Below are positions 1 through 6,528 of a DNA stretch of 13,671 nt, piece by piece. Source of the stretch: an uncultured Victivallaceae bacterium (GTDB lineage Bacteria > Verrucomicrobiota > Lentisphaeria > Victivallales > Victivallaceae); contig CAKUKT010000032.1 of assembly GCA_934663655.1 (NCBI GenBank), positions 1 through 13,671 on the forward strand, given 5' to 3'. A model generated the notes under the pieces. That model had not been told where the DNA came from. It worked only from the letters and a program-made list of their open reading frames with translations, and searched no databases. Numbering within the stretch: position 1 is the stretch's first letter; each line of letters begins with the position of its first letter. A program made the position numbers and the translations under genes.

Positions 1-1376
1 ACCCCCCTCTCCTCACAGAGCGCCTTGAGTTCGCGGATGAACGTGGTGAGAAAATCTCCCTGAACCTCGCGAAGCCGGGCGGGATCGTAATCACCGGTTT
101 CGATATCGACGCCGTAACGTTTCCGGTATTCGGCGACAACCGGCGCGTTGAACCCGAACTGGTCACCCTGCTGGGAAAAGGTGGTATGGTTGCCGGTTCT
201 CAAATCGATGCCGTCGGCGCCCGCGTCGATGAGTTCCGCGGTTTTCCGGAGCCAGTACTCCCGCACTTCCGGATAGGCGGGATGCAGCGAAGCGAGCCGT
301 TCGACCCGGTCGCGGCAGACCGCCGCCATGCCGTTGATCGGATGATCCGGATGATCGATGATCCGGCGTGAATGCCAGGGGGAATTGTCGAAAAGAAAAC
401 TGAAATTGCCGTCCACCCCGTAATTTTCCGGCTGCATCGCCGCCGGCATCCCGGTATTGCGACCGTCGGCGAGCATATAGGCATGTTCCATCATCGACAC
501 GATATTGGCGCGAGGCTGGCGCAGGTTTGCGATCGTCGATTCGAGTTCAACTCCGTTGCTGTACAGTTCCATGATTTGGTCGTCCTGGTTGCCGAACTGC
601 TTTTTCGCTCCGGAACCGACATACTGAACATAGAGATAACGGTATTCAGCCGGAATATCGACCGCAAAGGTGAGAACCGAAACCTTTTTGCCGCCACGCT
701 CCTCACTGCCCGCCGTCATGGTGAAACCACCGGGAAGCGGAACGAAATCGCCGTTGACCCGGCTCACATAAATGCGAAAATCCGCCGGAACAAATTCCGA
801 TGCCACCTCACGATCCGCCACCAGTTTGATCGCGGTCACCGGAAGCTGCTGCCGTTCGGGAGCCGGATCGGGGCGGCGGCGGAACTGATACTCAGGGTGG
901 GCGAGCGCAAAATCATCCACTGAATAAATGGCAACGCCGTTGACGTTTACCCGTTCCGGATCCTCCGGTCCCCACGCATAGGGGTGGGGAATCCGCTGCG
1001 GCATCGATTCAAAGGGTTTGATGATGAAAAAGAGTTCGAGCTGGTTTGCGTGGGCGCAATCGACGAGAAATTTCATCAGCTTCCGACCGGAGAGCAGTTC
1101 CCCGTTCCCGGCATCTTTTACCCAGTGGAACTTGTCGTCGTAAAAGTTCCAGATCCAGAACACCCGTGTCGCCTTGAGTTCGGAGGCGAATTTTTTCATC
1201 ATCGCGTCGATCTCCGCGGTGGTGTGAATCCCCTTGTCCGGAGCACTTCCTTCGGCCTTGAGCACCTTCCAGACATTGTCGCAGTAATCGACGGTTACGG
1301 CGATCTCCCGGCCGCAGAGCACGCCCATACTCAACAGCAACAGCGCAGACACGGCAATGATTTTTCCCGGCATCAT
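1..1376 (-). CDS. Secreted TIM-barrel glycosidase-like protein (3' end cut by window)
   Basis: The frame opens at ATG-ATG (1376 and 1373) and stays open for 458 codons to the left edge, so the C-terminus is missing. An in-frame TGA lies just upstream, which fixes the start; only a weak GGGG ribosome site precedes it. Residues 1-22 form a signal peptide (charged MMPGK, then a Leu/Val/Ala-rich core ending GVLCG), so export is expected. The body resembles the alpha/beta-barrel proteins annotated as family-10-like glycosyl hydrolases (GHL10/DUF187 style): strand-like segments RVFWIWNFY (71-79) and LELFFIIKPFE (113-123), an inserted beta-rich part (about 179-285), then ADGIDLR (387-393) at the end of a likely barrel strand and FGFNAPVVAEYRKRYGVDI (407-425), a stretch common in such proteins. 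E or D catalytic residues cannot be assigned. It lies 78 bp downstream of pseudopilin 1 on the same strand and may be cotranscribed. Substrate unknown; the family call is from remembered sequence style. Confidence 0.75.
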   Translation of the reverse strand, partial: MMPGKIIAVSALLLLSMGVLCGREIAVTVDYCDNVWKVLKAEGSAPDKGIHTTAEIDAMMKKFASELKATRVFWIWNFYDDKFHWVKDAGNGELLSGRKLMKFLVDCAHANQLELFFIIKPFESMPQRIPHPYAWGPEDPERVNVNGVAIYSVDDFALAHPEYQFRRRPDPAPERQQLPVTAIKLVADREVASEFVPADFRIYVSRVNGDFVPLPGGFTMTAGSEERGGKKVSVLTFAVDIPAEYRYLYVQYVGSGAKKQFGNQDDQIMELYSNGVELESTIANLRQPRANIVSMMEHAYMLADGRNTGMPAAMQPENYGVDGNFSFLFDNSPWHSRRIIDHPDHPINGMAAVCRDRVERLASLHPAYPEVREYWLRKTAELIDAGADGIDLRTGNHTTFSQQGDQFGFNAPVVAEYRKRYGVDIETGDYDPARLREVQGDFLTTFIRELKALCEERG

Positions 1377-1418
1377 TGAAATTCAACCCCGTTTTGAAGT
1401 GATTAAATTATCCATCTG

Positions 1419-1424
1419 ATTATA
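1419..1424 (-). promoter_or_regulatory. Possible -10 element upstream of the glycosidase-like gene
   Basis: A perfect TATAAT lies on the minus strand in the AT-rich 78-bp gap between pseudopilin 1 and the glycosidase-like gene, about 43 bp upstream of the ATG. The bases 17 bp further upstream (CCGGGC) do not resemble a -35 box, so it would need an activator or be an accident of AT-rich DNA. If used, the second gene could be transcribed apart from the pseudopilin. Confidence 0.25.
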
Positions 1425-1454
1425 ATATAACTCCGGCGACAGCCCGGCGCGAAC

Positions 1455-2165
1455 TCAAATCGACCGGTAAAGAGCATTGGCATCGTAATATCCGGCAAAT
1501 GCGTTGTTCGACTTCGCCTTGACCTCGGCCGGCACCATCGCCTCGACATGGCCGTCGGTCCAGCCGACCACATTGCGGCCGCCATGAACAAACATCGCCA
1601 GATTGCTGCCGTCACTGCCGCTGCGGTTCCATTCAAAGATTTGAGTTTTGATGCTGGAGACGTAAGTATCGCTCAAGACCATCCGATTCGTCTTGAGCCG
1701 TTGAAATGCGATTACGCAACTATTGGCGGTAGTTTCAGGCTGAATCAGCGAATTGTCGTTGAAATACAATTGCCAGGCCGAAGGATTGCGCGGCATACCG
1801 AAACTCGCCTGATAGGCGGTGTCCGATTTCTGCCAGGTCCCGAAGGGAGGAATCGACGGGCACATATAGAGCGAATAGCTGCCGCTCTCGGGAACGAATT
1901 TCGCATATCTCAGCCGGTTCAGCCAGGTGTGCCAGGCAGGGGTGCTCTCCCCGTTGGAACGGATGAAGAAATAACCCTTGAAGTCGTCCGCGTACTGGAG
2001 AATGATTCCGAGGGTCTGTTTCTTGTTGTTGATGCAGGTACTCTGTTTGGCGGCTTCCCGCGCCTTGGAGAGCGCCGGCATCAACATGGCCGCCAGAATG
2101 GCGATGATCGCGATAACGACAAGCAGTTCGATAAGAGTGAACAACGGTTGTGATGACTTTTTCAT
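1455..2165 (-). CDS. Pseudopilin 1: prepilin-type N-terminus, H-X9-DG protein
   Basis: This 236-residue protein begins with a short basic leader (MKKSSQPL) and the type III signal [20 protein letters not shown] at residues 9-28, with Glu at position +5 of the mature form, as in TIGR02532 prepilins. The residue before the predicted cut is Leu, not the usual Gly. The hydrophobic helix runs into [12 protein letters not shown], then a globular domain. Near the C-terminus H194 and D204-G205 form the H-X9-DG motif (TIGR04294, prepilin-type processing-associated). C44 and C102 (YMCP) are placed as in the three other pseudopilins here and may form a disulfide. An AAGGAT ribosome site precedes the ATG. 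It is closest to pseudopilin 2: residues 177-210 ([13 protein letters not shown]... GWTDGHV) match that paralogue strongly. The likely location is the inner membrane/periplasm or cell surface. Its actual role is unknown, and no pilus assembly gene is nearby. Confidence 0.9.
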   Translation of the reverse strand: MKKSSQPLFTLIELLVVIAIIAILAAMLMPALSKAREAAKQSTCINNKKQTLGIILQYADDFKGYFFIRSNGESTPAWHTWLNRLRYAKFVPESGSYSLYMCPSIPPFGTWQKSDTAYQASFGMPRNPSAWQLYFNDNSLIQPETTANSCVIAFQRLKTNRMVLSDTYVSSIKTQIFEWNRSGSDGSNLAMFVHGGRNVVGWTDGHVEAMVPAEVKAKSNNAFAGYYDANALYRSI

Positions 2166-2177
2166 TTTTACATCCTT

Positions 2178-2189
2178 GTTTTTTTACAA
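2178..2189 (-). repeat. TTGTAAAAAAAC box in the leader of pseudopilin 1
   Basis: On the minus strand this reads TTGTAAAAAAAC, immediately followed by the ribosome site of pseudopilin 1. It is the same word as the paired boxes about 110 bp upstream, but in the opposite orientation, and has an extra A. The equivalent position before pseudopilin 2 holds the same element (3113-3123). It may be a downstream operator for repression or looping, or simply a conserved leader sequence inherited by duplication. Confidence 0.4.
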
Positions 2190-2257
2190 GCCGCAGAATC
2201 AATTAACAATTGCTGCTGCGACAGCGTTGAAAGATTGTTTTTCCTTGTCCGCAATAT

Positions 2258-2285
2258 ATTATAGTCAGGACAAGATTAAAAACAA
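2258..2285 (-). promoter_or_regulatory. Predicted sigma70-type promoter of pseudopilin 1
   Basis: On the minus strand TTGTTT (2285-2280) and a perfect TATAAT (2263-2258) are separated by 16 bp. The predicted transcript would start near 2251, giving a leader of about 85 bases. The weak -35 and the paired TTGTAAAAAA boxes starting 10 bp further upstream fit an activator-dependent promoter. The same layout, with a 17-bp spacer, precedes pseudopilin 2. Confidence 0.55.
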
Positions 2286-2295
2286 CTTTTCAGCA

Positions 2296-2328
2296 TTGTA
2301 AAAAACATCAGGAAATATTGTAAAAAAT
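2296..2328 (+). promoter_or_regulatory. Direct-repeat operator, copy A (two TTGTAAAAAA boxes, 22-bp period)
   Basis: TTGTAAAAAAC begins at 2296 and TTGTAAAAAAT at 2318, so the repeat period is 22 bp, about two helical turns. They sit just upstream of the predicted -35 of pseudopilin 1. AraC-family proteins classically bind paired direct half-sites with about this period next to the -35 of the genes they activate. The identical pair at 3235-3267 adjoins the AraC-family gene, so that protein is the obvious candidate to bind both. Confidence 0.5.
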
Positions 2329-2344
2329 GAAAAAGAGTGTCAAC
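2327..2344 (+). pseudogene. Relic of the 5' end of the AraC-family gene
   Basis: ATGAAAAAGAGTGTC at 2327 matches the first 15 bases of the AraC-family gene (ATGAAAAACACTATC at 3266) at 12 positions and follows the same TTGTAAAAAA box. The frame stops after eight codons (MKKSVNTW). Similarity fades after about 15-18 bases. The simplest reading is that a tandem duplication of pseudopilin plus intergenic region stopped just inside the divergent regulator gene. The match is short, so this is suggestive rather than proven. Confidence 0.35.
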
Positions 2345-2371
2345 ACCTGGTAACGCTGAGCCGGCGCATCG

Positions 2372-3097
2372 TCAGAAGCTTCTCGAAAATCCGCTGGAGT
2401 TGAAACCGTTCTTCACTACATCGCCGGATTCGGTTTTGACCTCAGTTCCGGTCATGTTGGTGACGTGACCATCGGTCCAGCCGACCGTCGCCCGGTCGCC
2501 GTGGAAGTAGGCGGCCATACTGCTGCCGTTGCTGCCGGTCGGACTCCAGTCGAAGATCTGGTTGCGGTTGGTTGATGCCCCCTGAAAGGAGTCGATCAGC
2601 AGCATCTTGGGAGTATTGACTCGCGCCGCCACCAGTGCTACCGTCGCGATCGGGTTGCTCCCGACAAATTCCGCCTGAATCAGCGCGTTACCGTAATAGT
2701 CTTCCCACATATCATAACGACGCGGCGCACCGAAGCTTTCATCTCCGGTGGCAACGGTGCCGTCGGCGGACTCAACCTTGATCGTCGGACAACGGACAAT
2801 CTTATAATCCGAGGAAATATATTTCTGCCGGGCCAGACGCACCGCCCAGGAACACCAGGCGTAGGGATCACCGGGAACGCCGTCGCCGGCCCGAAGAATC
2901 ATGAACCCCTTGTTGTCGTCGAGATAGAACTGAATGGCGCGAACCGATTCCTTCTTATTGCTGATGCAGTTGCTCATCCGCGCCTGTTCCCGCGCTTTGG
3001 AAAGGGCGGGCATCAGCATCGCGGCGAGAATCGCGATGATCGCAATGACAACGAGGAGCTCAATCAACGTGAACGATGGTTTTACAGGCTTTGTCAT
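2372..3097 (-). CDS. Pseudopilin 2: prepilin-type N-terminus, H-X9-DG protein
   Basis: This 241-residue paralogue of pseudopilin 1 has leader MTKPVKPS, then [20 protein letters not shown] at 9-28 with Glu at mature +5. The residue before the cut is Ser rather than Gly. The helix is followed by [13 protein letters not shown]44 and C103 (VRCP) correspond to the cysteine pair of the other copies. H199 with D209-G210 forms H-X9-DG within [14 protein letters not shown]. An AGAGG ribosome site lies 7-8 bases before the ATG. The gene is divergent from the AraC-family regulator across 168 bp, an arrangement that usually means the regulator controls its neighbour. Its stop is followed by 206 bp containing the duplicated regulatory region and then pseudopilin 1, which has its own promoter. 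Function beyond the pilin-like N-terminus is unknown. Confidence 0.9.
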   Translation of the reverse strand: MTKPVKPSFTLIELLVVIAIIAILAAMLMPALSKAREQARMSNCISNKKESVRAIQFYLDDNKGFMILRAGDGVPGDPYAWCSWAVRLARQKYISSDYKIVRCPTIKVESADGTVATGDESFGAPRRYDMWEDYYGNALIQAEFVGSNPIATVALVAARVNTPKMLLIDSFQGASTNRNQIFDWSPTGSNGSSMAAYFHGDRATVGWTDGHVTNMTGTEVKTESGDVVKNGFNSSGFSRSF

Positions 3098-3112
3098 TTT
3101 TTACCTCTTTTT

Positions 3113-3123
3113 GTTTTTTACAA
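3113..3123 (-). repeat. TTGTAAAAAAC box in the leader of pseudopilin 2
   Basis: The minus strand reads TTGTAAAAAAC a few bases upstream of the ribosome site of pseudopilin 2. It matches the paired boxes at 3235-3267 but is inverted relative to them, 111 bp away. The same third box exists before pseudopilin 1 (2178-2189). See the paired operator entries for its possible role. Confidence 0.4.
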
Positions 3124-3169
3124 ACAAAACACATCTCGCGAACCAGTTATTGCGAAACAGCAGGATCGC

Positions 3170-3197
3170 TTGATTTTTCTTGTTTATGTTATATATT
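3170..3197 (+). promoter_or_regulatory. Possible promoter of the AraC-family gene
   Basis: TTGATT (3170-3175) and TATATT (3192-3197) are separated by 16 bp on the plus strand, predicting a start near 3204. The paired operator boxes would then lie in the transcribed leader, a place where the regulator could repress its own expression. This element overlaps the oppositely directed promoter of pseudopilin 2. Confidence 0.4.
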
Positions 3198-3223
3198 ATA
3201 ACTAAAACTAAGAAAAAAAACAA
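3195..3223 (-). promoter_or_regulatory. Predicted sigma70-type promoter of pseudopilin 2
   Basis: On the minus strand TTGTTT (3223-3218) and a perfect TATAAT (3200-3195) are separated by 17 bp; the transcript would start near 3188. The two TTGTAAAAAA boxes end 11 bp upstream of the -35, with centres near -52 and -74, a typical class of position for an AraC-type activator. Confidence 0.55.
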
Positions 3224-3234
3224 CCCCGGGAACG

Positions 3235-3267
3235 TTGTAAAAAACGTTTAAAATATTTGTAAAAAAT
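3235..3267 (+). promoter_or_regulatory. Direct-repeat operator, copy B (two TTGTAAAAAA boxes, 22-bp period)
   Basis: TTGTAAAAAAC starts at 3235 and TTGTAAAAAAT at 3257, again with a 22-bp period. The second box runs into the ATG of the AraC-family gene (3266), so protein bound here would lie on the start codon while also sitting next to the pseudopilin 2 promoter. This 10-base word occurs in this window only in the two pseudopilin upstream regions. Confidence 0.5.
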
Positions 3268-4111
3268 GAAAAACACTATCTTTGACCGGATGCGCCGGAT
3301 CGAACTGGTGGAACTGCTGCGGCGAACCGCAGCCCTCCCGCGACTCGAACTCCATTACCTTGTACCGCCGACGGATCCGGATGAAACGCCGCCGGAGCAG
3401 GAGTCGCTGCGTCATCAGCACGACTTCTACGAATTGATGTTTCTTAGCGACGAAAACGGCTGCATAATCCGGACCGCCCGCCCGGGAGTGGTGCACGATG
3501 CCGCGCTGCAGCCGGAACTATCAAAACGTATTTTCACCGTCTGGCTGCTTCAGGATCGTTTCTTCTGCGTGATCGAAAACAAACTGGCGATGTTATCCTA
3601 CTACACACCGCATGGTGCCATCGCCGCCAAAGCGCTGACCGCCATTATCGACGCCGGCGCGCTTCTCGCCCAGACCGGGAAAGCGGAATGCAGCCTCGCC
3701 GAACTCGGACATAACGTGGTGACGCTGATTCTGGAAGTGGTACAGATGCTGTCGGATGATGTCGAAAATTCCGCCAACATAGTGGAGAAGGCGATCAGCA
3801 CCATTCATGAAAATTATTCGTCGGGGCAGCTCACCGCGGAGAAAATCGCCGCGGCCTCCGGACGTTCGCTGCAGTGCCTCAACACCCGCTTCCGGCGCGA
3901 ACTGGGCACTACGGTCCGCCAGTATCTGATGGACGAACGCCTGCGCGCCGCGGCATTTGCGCTGCGTCATACCAGCAGTTCGATCGCGACCATCGCCAAG
4001 GGGTGCGGCTGGAATGATGTCGCTTATTTCAGCAACTCCTTCCGCCGCCGTTACGGCGTCTCTCCCGCCGCCTTCCGCGCCGCCGGAGAATCAGCTATAT
4101 TTCCCGACTGA
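3266..4111 (+). CDS. AraC-family transcriptional regulator
   Basis: This 281-residue protein has the two-part AraC layout. The N-terminal part (about 1-130) contains [13 protein letters not shown] (49-61), the histidine-rich entry of a cupin-like ligand-sensing domain. The C-terminal part (about 173-275) carries the paired helix-turn-helix of the HTH_18/AraC family: [26 protein letters not shown] then [42 protein letters not shown]. The ligand is not predictable; most AraC proteins of this size respond to sugars or related small molecules. An in-frame TAA at 3260 fixes ATG 3266 as the first start. No ribosome site is visible, which is odd, and the start codon is fused to an operator box. It is divergent from pseudopilin 2, the probable target, and its 3' end overlaps thiC by 17 bp in convergent orientation. 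Confidence 0.92.
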   Translation: MKNTIFDRMRRIELVELLRRTAALPRLELHYLVPPTDPDETPPEQESLRHQHDFYELMFLSDENGCIIRTARPGVVHDAALQPELSKRIFTVWLLQDRFFCVIENKLAMLSYYTPHGAIAAKALTAIIDAGALLAQTGKAECSLAELGHNVVTLILEVVQMLSDDVENSANIVEKAISTIHENYSSGQLTAEKIAAASGRSLQCLNTRFRRELGTTVRQYLMDERLRAAAFALRHTSSSIATIAKGCGWNDVAYFSNSFRRRYGVSPAAFRAAGESAIFPD

Positions 4112-5396
4112 TCCGCATCGAACAGAAATCCGGACCGCACATCGTGCAGTACTGGGCATGTTTATCATGCTCAGGTGAACGCCCCGACTCCGCCAGCGCC
4201 TCGGCGCGCAGTTCGCGGGCGCGCTCCGGATCGAGCGCCAGTTCGAACTGCTTCTCCCAGTCGAAGTCGGCCCGCGCCTGCGAAATGGCATCGTCACGAT
4301 CGCGCGCATGCGGCCGCTTCAATGCGATATCCGCCGCATGCGCGGCGATCTTATAAGCGATGACGCCGTTGCGCACATCATCCGGATTCGGCAATCCGAG
4401 GTGTTCCTTGGGCGTCACATAGCAGAGCATCGCCGCCCCGCTCATCGCTCCGACCGCCGCGCCAATGGCACTGGTGATGTGATCATAGCCGGGCGCACAA
4501 TCGACAACCACCGGACCAAGAATGTAGAACGGCGCATCATCGCACAACTCCCGCTCCTTCTCCATATTCATCGCCACTTCGTCGAGCGGAATATGTCCCG
4601 GCCCCTCGACCATCGCCTGCACTCCGGCGGCACGGCTGCGTCGTACCAGTTCGCCGAGCACTCCGAGTTCCGCGAACTGCGCCGCGTCGCTCGCATCGGC
4701 AAGGCACCCCGGACGCATGCCGTCTCCAAGCGACAAGGTCACATCGTAGGCGCGGCAGATTTCGAGAATCCGATCGAAATTGGTGTAAAAGAGGTTCTCC
4801 TCGCCGGTCTGCCGCATCCGCCGCGCCAGAATCGAACCGCCGCGGCTGACGATCCGGAGCATGCGTTCCCGGGCGAGATCGAGATGCCGGAGCAGAATGC
4901 CCGGGTGGATGGTCATGTAATCGACCCCCTGTTCGGCCTGTTCGGCAATCACCTGAAGAATCAATTCGGAAGTGAGATTGTCCGCCCCGCCCGCCCGGGC
5001 GAGCGCCTCATAAATCGGCACCGTGCCGATCGGAGCCGGACTCGCCTCGATGATTTTACAGCGGATCAGTTTGATATTGCCGCCGGTGGAGAGATCCATC
5101 ACCGTATCAGCCCCGTAGCGGAGCGCGAACTCCAACTTCTTCAACTCCTCGCGCGGACAACTCGCCAGCGCGGAATTGCCGATATTGGCGTTGATCTTGG
5201 TCCGCAACTGCCGACCGATACCGATCGGGCGCAGGTTGCGATGGTTGATATTGGCGGGAATAACCACCCGCCCGGTGGCGACCAGCGAACGAAGTTCCTC
5301 CGGATCGAAATATTCGGCGGCGGCGACCGCGGAGATTTCCGGAGTGATCTCTCCGGCAATCGCGCGGCTTATCTGGGTAATTGATTTTTCCGACAT
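4095..5396 (-). CDS. thiC: Phosphomethylpyrimidine synthase, ThiC (radical SAM), short form
   Basis: The 433-residue product matches the ThiC family, which converts 5-aminoimidazole ribotide to hydroxymethylpyrimidine phosphate for thiamine synthesis in the cytosol using S-adenosylmethionine and a 4Fe-4S cluster. Visible landmarks are VVIPANINH (44-52), NANIGNS (69-75), MDLSTGGN (100-107), SRGGSIL (184-190), SLGDGMRPG (222-230), MVEGPGHIP (262-270), [12 protein letters not shown] (325-336) and the C-terminal cluster motif C417-X2-C420-X4-C425 that is diagnostic for ThiC. It lacks the long N-terminal region of the enterobacterial enzyme, as in many anaerobes. ATG 5396 is preferred over an upstream GTG (5432), because family members begin close to this point; neither has a good ribosome site. 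No other thiamine gene is in the window. The anaerobic 5-hydroxybenzimidazole synthases (BzaA/BzaB/BzaF) are ThiC paralogues with the same motif and cannot be fully excluded. Confidence 0.93.
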   Translation of the reverse strand: MSEKSITQISRAIAGEITPEISAVAAAEYFDPEELRSLVATGRVVIPANINHRNLRPIGIGRQLRTKINANIGNSALASCPREELKKLEFALRYGADTVMDLSTGGNIKLIRCKIIEASPAPIGTVPIYEALARAGGADNLTSELILQVIAEQAEQGVDYMTIHPGILLRHLDLARERMLRIVSRGGSILARRMRQTGEENLFYTNFDRILEICRAYDVTLSLGDGMRPGCLADASDAAQFAELGVLGELVRRSRAAGVQAMVEGPGHIPLDEVAMNMEKERELCDDAPFYILGPVVVDCAPGYDHITSAIGAAVGAMSGAAMLCYVTPKEHLGLPNPDDVRNGVIAYKIAAHAADIALKRPHARDRDDAISQARADFDWEKQFELALDPERARELRAEALAESGRSPEHDKHAQYCTMCGPDFCSMRISREI

Positions 5397-5447
5397 TTTC
5401 AAGGCGGCCCGAGAAGATGGATTGTTGCACACGGTATCAAATTTGAT

Positions 5448-5476
5448 AATATACCATCGCTGACGGGGCTTTGCAA
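5448..5476 (-). promoter_or_regulatory. Predicted sigma70-type promoter of thiC
   Basis: On the minus strand TTGCAA (5476-5471) and TATATT (5453-5448) are separated by exactly 17 bp, predicting a start near 5441 and a leader of only about 45 bases. That is too short for a TPP riboswitch, and no CTGAGA core is seen. A small hairpin (CGGGG 5464-5468 with CCCCG 5477-5481) overlaps the -35; it could also act as a weak end signal for the upstream ATP-grasp gene. Confidence 0.5.
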
Positions 5477-5529
5477 CCCCGCCGCCCCCGGATGTGAATG
5501 ATCCCCCCGGAATGAATGCGGCGCAAAAA

Positions 5530-6528
5530 TCAGTTCCGGCGCGCGTCGAGACGCCGGCGCGCGGATTCCAGTATCGCCGCGATCAGCCGGTCGTAGGATA
5601 CCTCTGGAGAATATTCCGGGTGGTACAGCGAGTAGAGCTGAGGGCTCCAGCTCTTTCCGGGTTTGAGTCCCGGAATGCCGTTGACCTCCATGATCCGCAG
5701 CCGCCCGGAAGCGTCTTCGCGCATATCGATCCGGACGTGATCACGACATCCGAGCGCCGAAATGGCCGCCGTCGCCAGCCGGGCCGCCTCCTCCTCCCAT
5801 CGGCCGGAAGGGGTAATCCGGGTCAATCCGACGCCGCGCAGATCACCCCGGAGCACCCGGTGCGGGCCGTAGTGCTCGGCATCAACCTGAACCACACCGC
5901 TGAACACCTCGTATTGGCCGTCGTCACCGAGCGCCATGGCGGTAAGTTCCGTCCCGGGCAGAAACTCTTCGATCAGAGCGCTTTGAGCAAAGTTCCGGTG
6001 GATCCGGCGGCAACAGCGGTCGACTTCCGCCGCAGAGAAGGCCACACTGTCGTCGTAGATGCCGACCGAACGCGACTCCCCTTCCGGTTTGACGATCACC
6101 GGGAATTTTTCCACCTCCGGGACCGCGGCTCCGACCGGACAGAGCCAGTGGAGCGGCACCGGTACCCCCGCATTACAAAGTGCTTCGTGGGTGGCAAATT
6201 TTCCCAGCAGCAGACGCAGCACCGACGGCGGCGGTCCAACCATGGGGAGGCCTTCGGCTTCAACCAGATCGGCCACCCATACCGAATCGTCGGTGCAGAC
6301 GTTGATATCGCTCCGCCCGGAAAAAGCGTACAGCGAACTCCAGACCAGTTGCGGTTCCACCCGTCGCAGAGCCGCCGTCACCTCCGGCGGCGATTCACAC
6401 TCCACCACCGTCACGGCAAATCCGGTCCGCCGCGCCGCGGCGGCGATCGCGGCAGTCACCTCTTCGTCGCCCCAGCCTTGAGCGGCCCCGGCACTGCCGG
6501 TCAACAGTAGAATTTGTGAACTTCTCAT
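5530..6528 (-). CDS. D-alanine--D-alanine ligase-like ATP-grasp enzyme
   Basis: The 332-residue protein has the ATP-grasp fold of the D-Ala-D-Ala ligase group: an N-terminal Rossmann-like part (IVLL-type strand at 6-10, [11 protein letters not shown] at 61-71), [20 protein letters not shown] (107-125) with K110, [16 protein letters not shown] (142-157) with ATP-binding K147, [12 protein letters not shown] (185-196) with the adenine-contact Glu pair, and the Mg/phosphate motif HVRIDMR ... [18 protein letters not shown] (264-296) with D268, E281 and N283. These residues support an intact ligase joining a carboxylate to an amine with ATP. The end of the motif (GLKPGKS) is typical of D-Ala-D-Ala ligase-like proteins outside the mur/dcw cluster, whose substrate is often not D-Ala. 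Its ATG overlaps the stop of the GntR gene as ATGA, so translation is coupled; no independent ribosome site is seen. It may make a dipeptide or amide whose supply is regulated by that GntR protein. Confidence 0.82.
   Translation of the reverse strand: MRSSQILLLTGSAGAAQGWGDEEVTAAIAAAARRTGFAVTVVECESPPEVTAALRRVEPQLVWSSLYAFSGRSDINVCTDDSVWVADLVEAEGLPMVGPPPSVLRLLLGKFATHEALCNAGVPVPLHWLCPVGAAVPEVEKFPVIVKPEGESRSVGIYDDSVAFSAAEVDRCCRRIHRNFAQSALIEEFLPGTELTAMALGDDGQYEVFSGVVQVDAEHYGPHRVLRGDLRGVGLTRITPSGRWEEEAARLATAAISALGCRDHVRIDMREDASGRLRIMEVNGIPGLKPGKSWSPQLYSLYHPEYSPEVSYDRLIAAILESARRRLDARRN

Noticed and set aside
1311..1376. Lipoprotein signal in the left-edge glycosidase-like protein (Cys in GVLCG)
   Set aside because: The residue before the Cys is Leu, which does not fit a lipobox; an ordinary cleavable signal peptide is more likely.
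1009..1386. Minus-strand 125-codon frame overlapping the left-edge gene
   Set aside because: The neighbouring frame starting at 1376 has a signal peptide and stays open to the window edge with sensible protein; this frame is an out-of-phase shadow.
4308..5384. Plus-strand open frame of 358 codons
   Set aside because: It is the antisense shadow of thiC, whose motifs span the same region on the minus strand.
5397..5529. TPP riboswitch before thiC
   Set aside because: No CTGAGA-type core or three-way junction pattern was visible and the predicted leader is too short.
5494..6510. Plus-strand open frame of 338 codons
   Set aside because: Antisense to the ATP-grasp ligase, which has all key residues; the plus-strand translation is rich in Arg, His and Gly with no family features.
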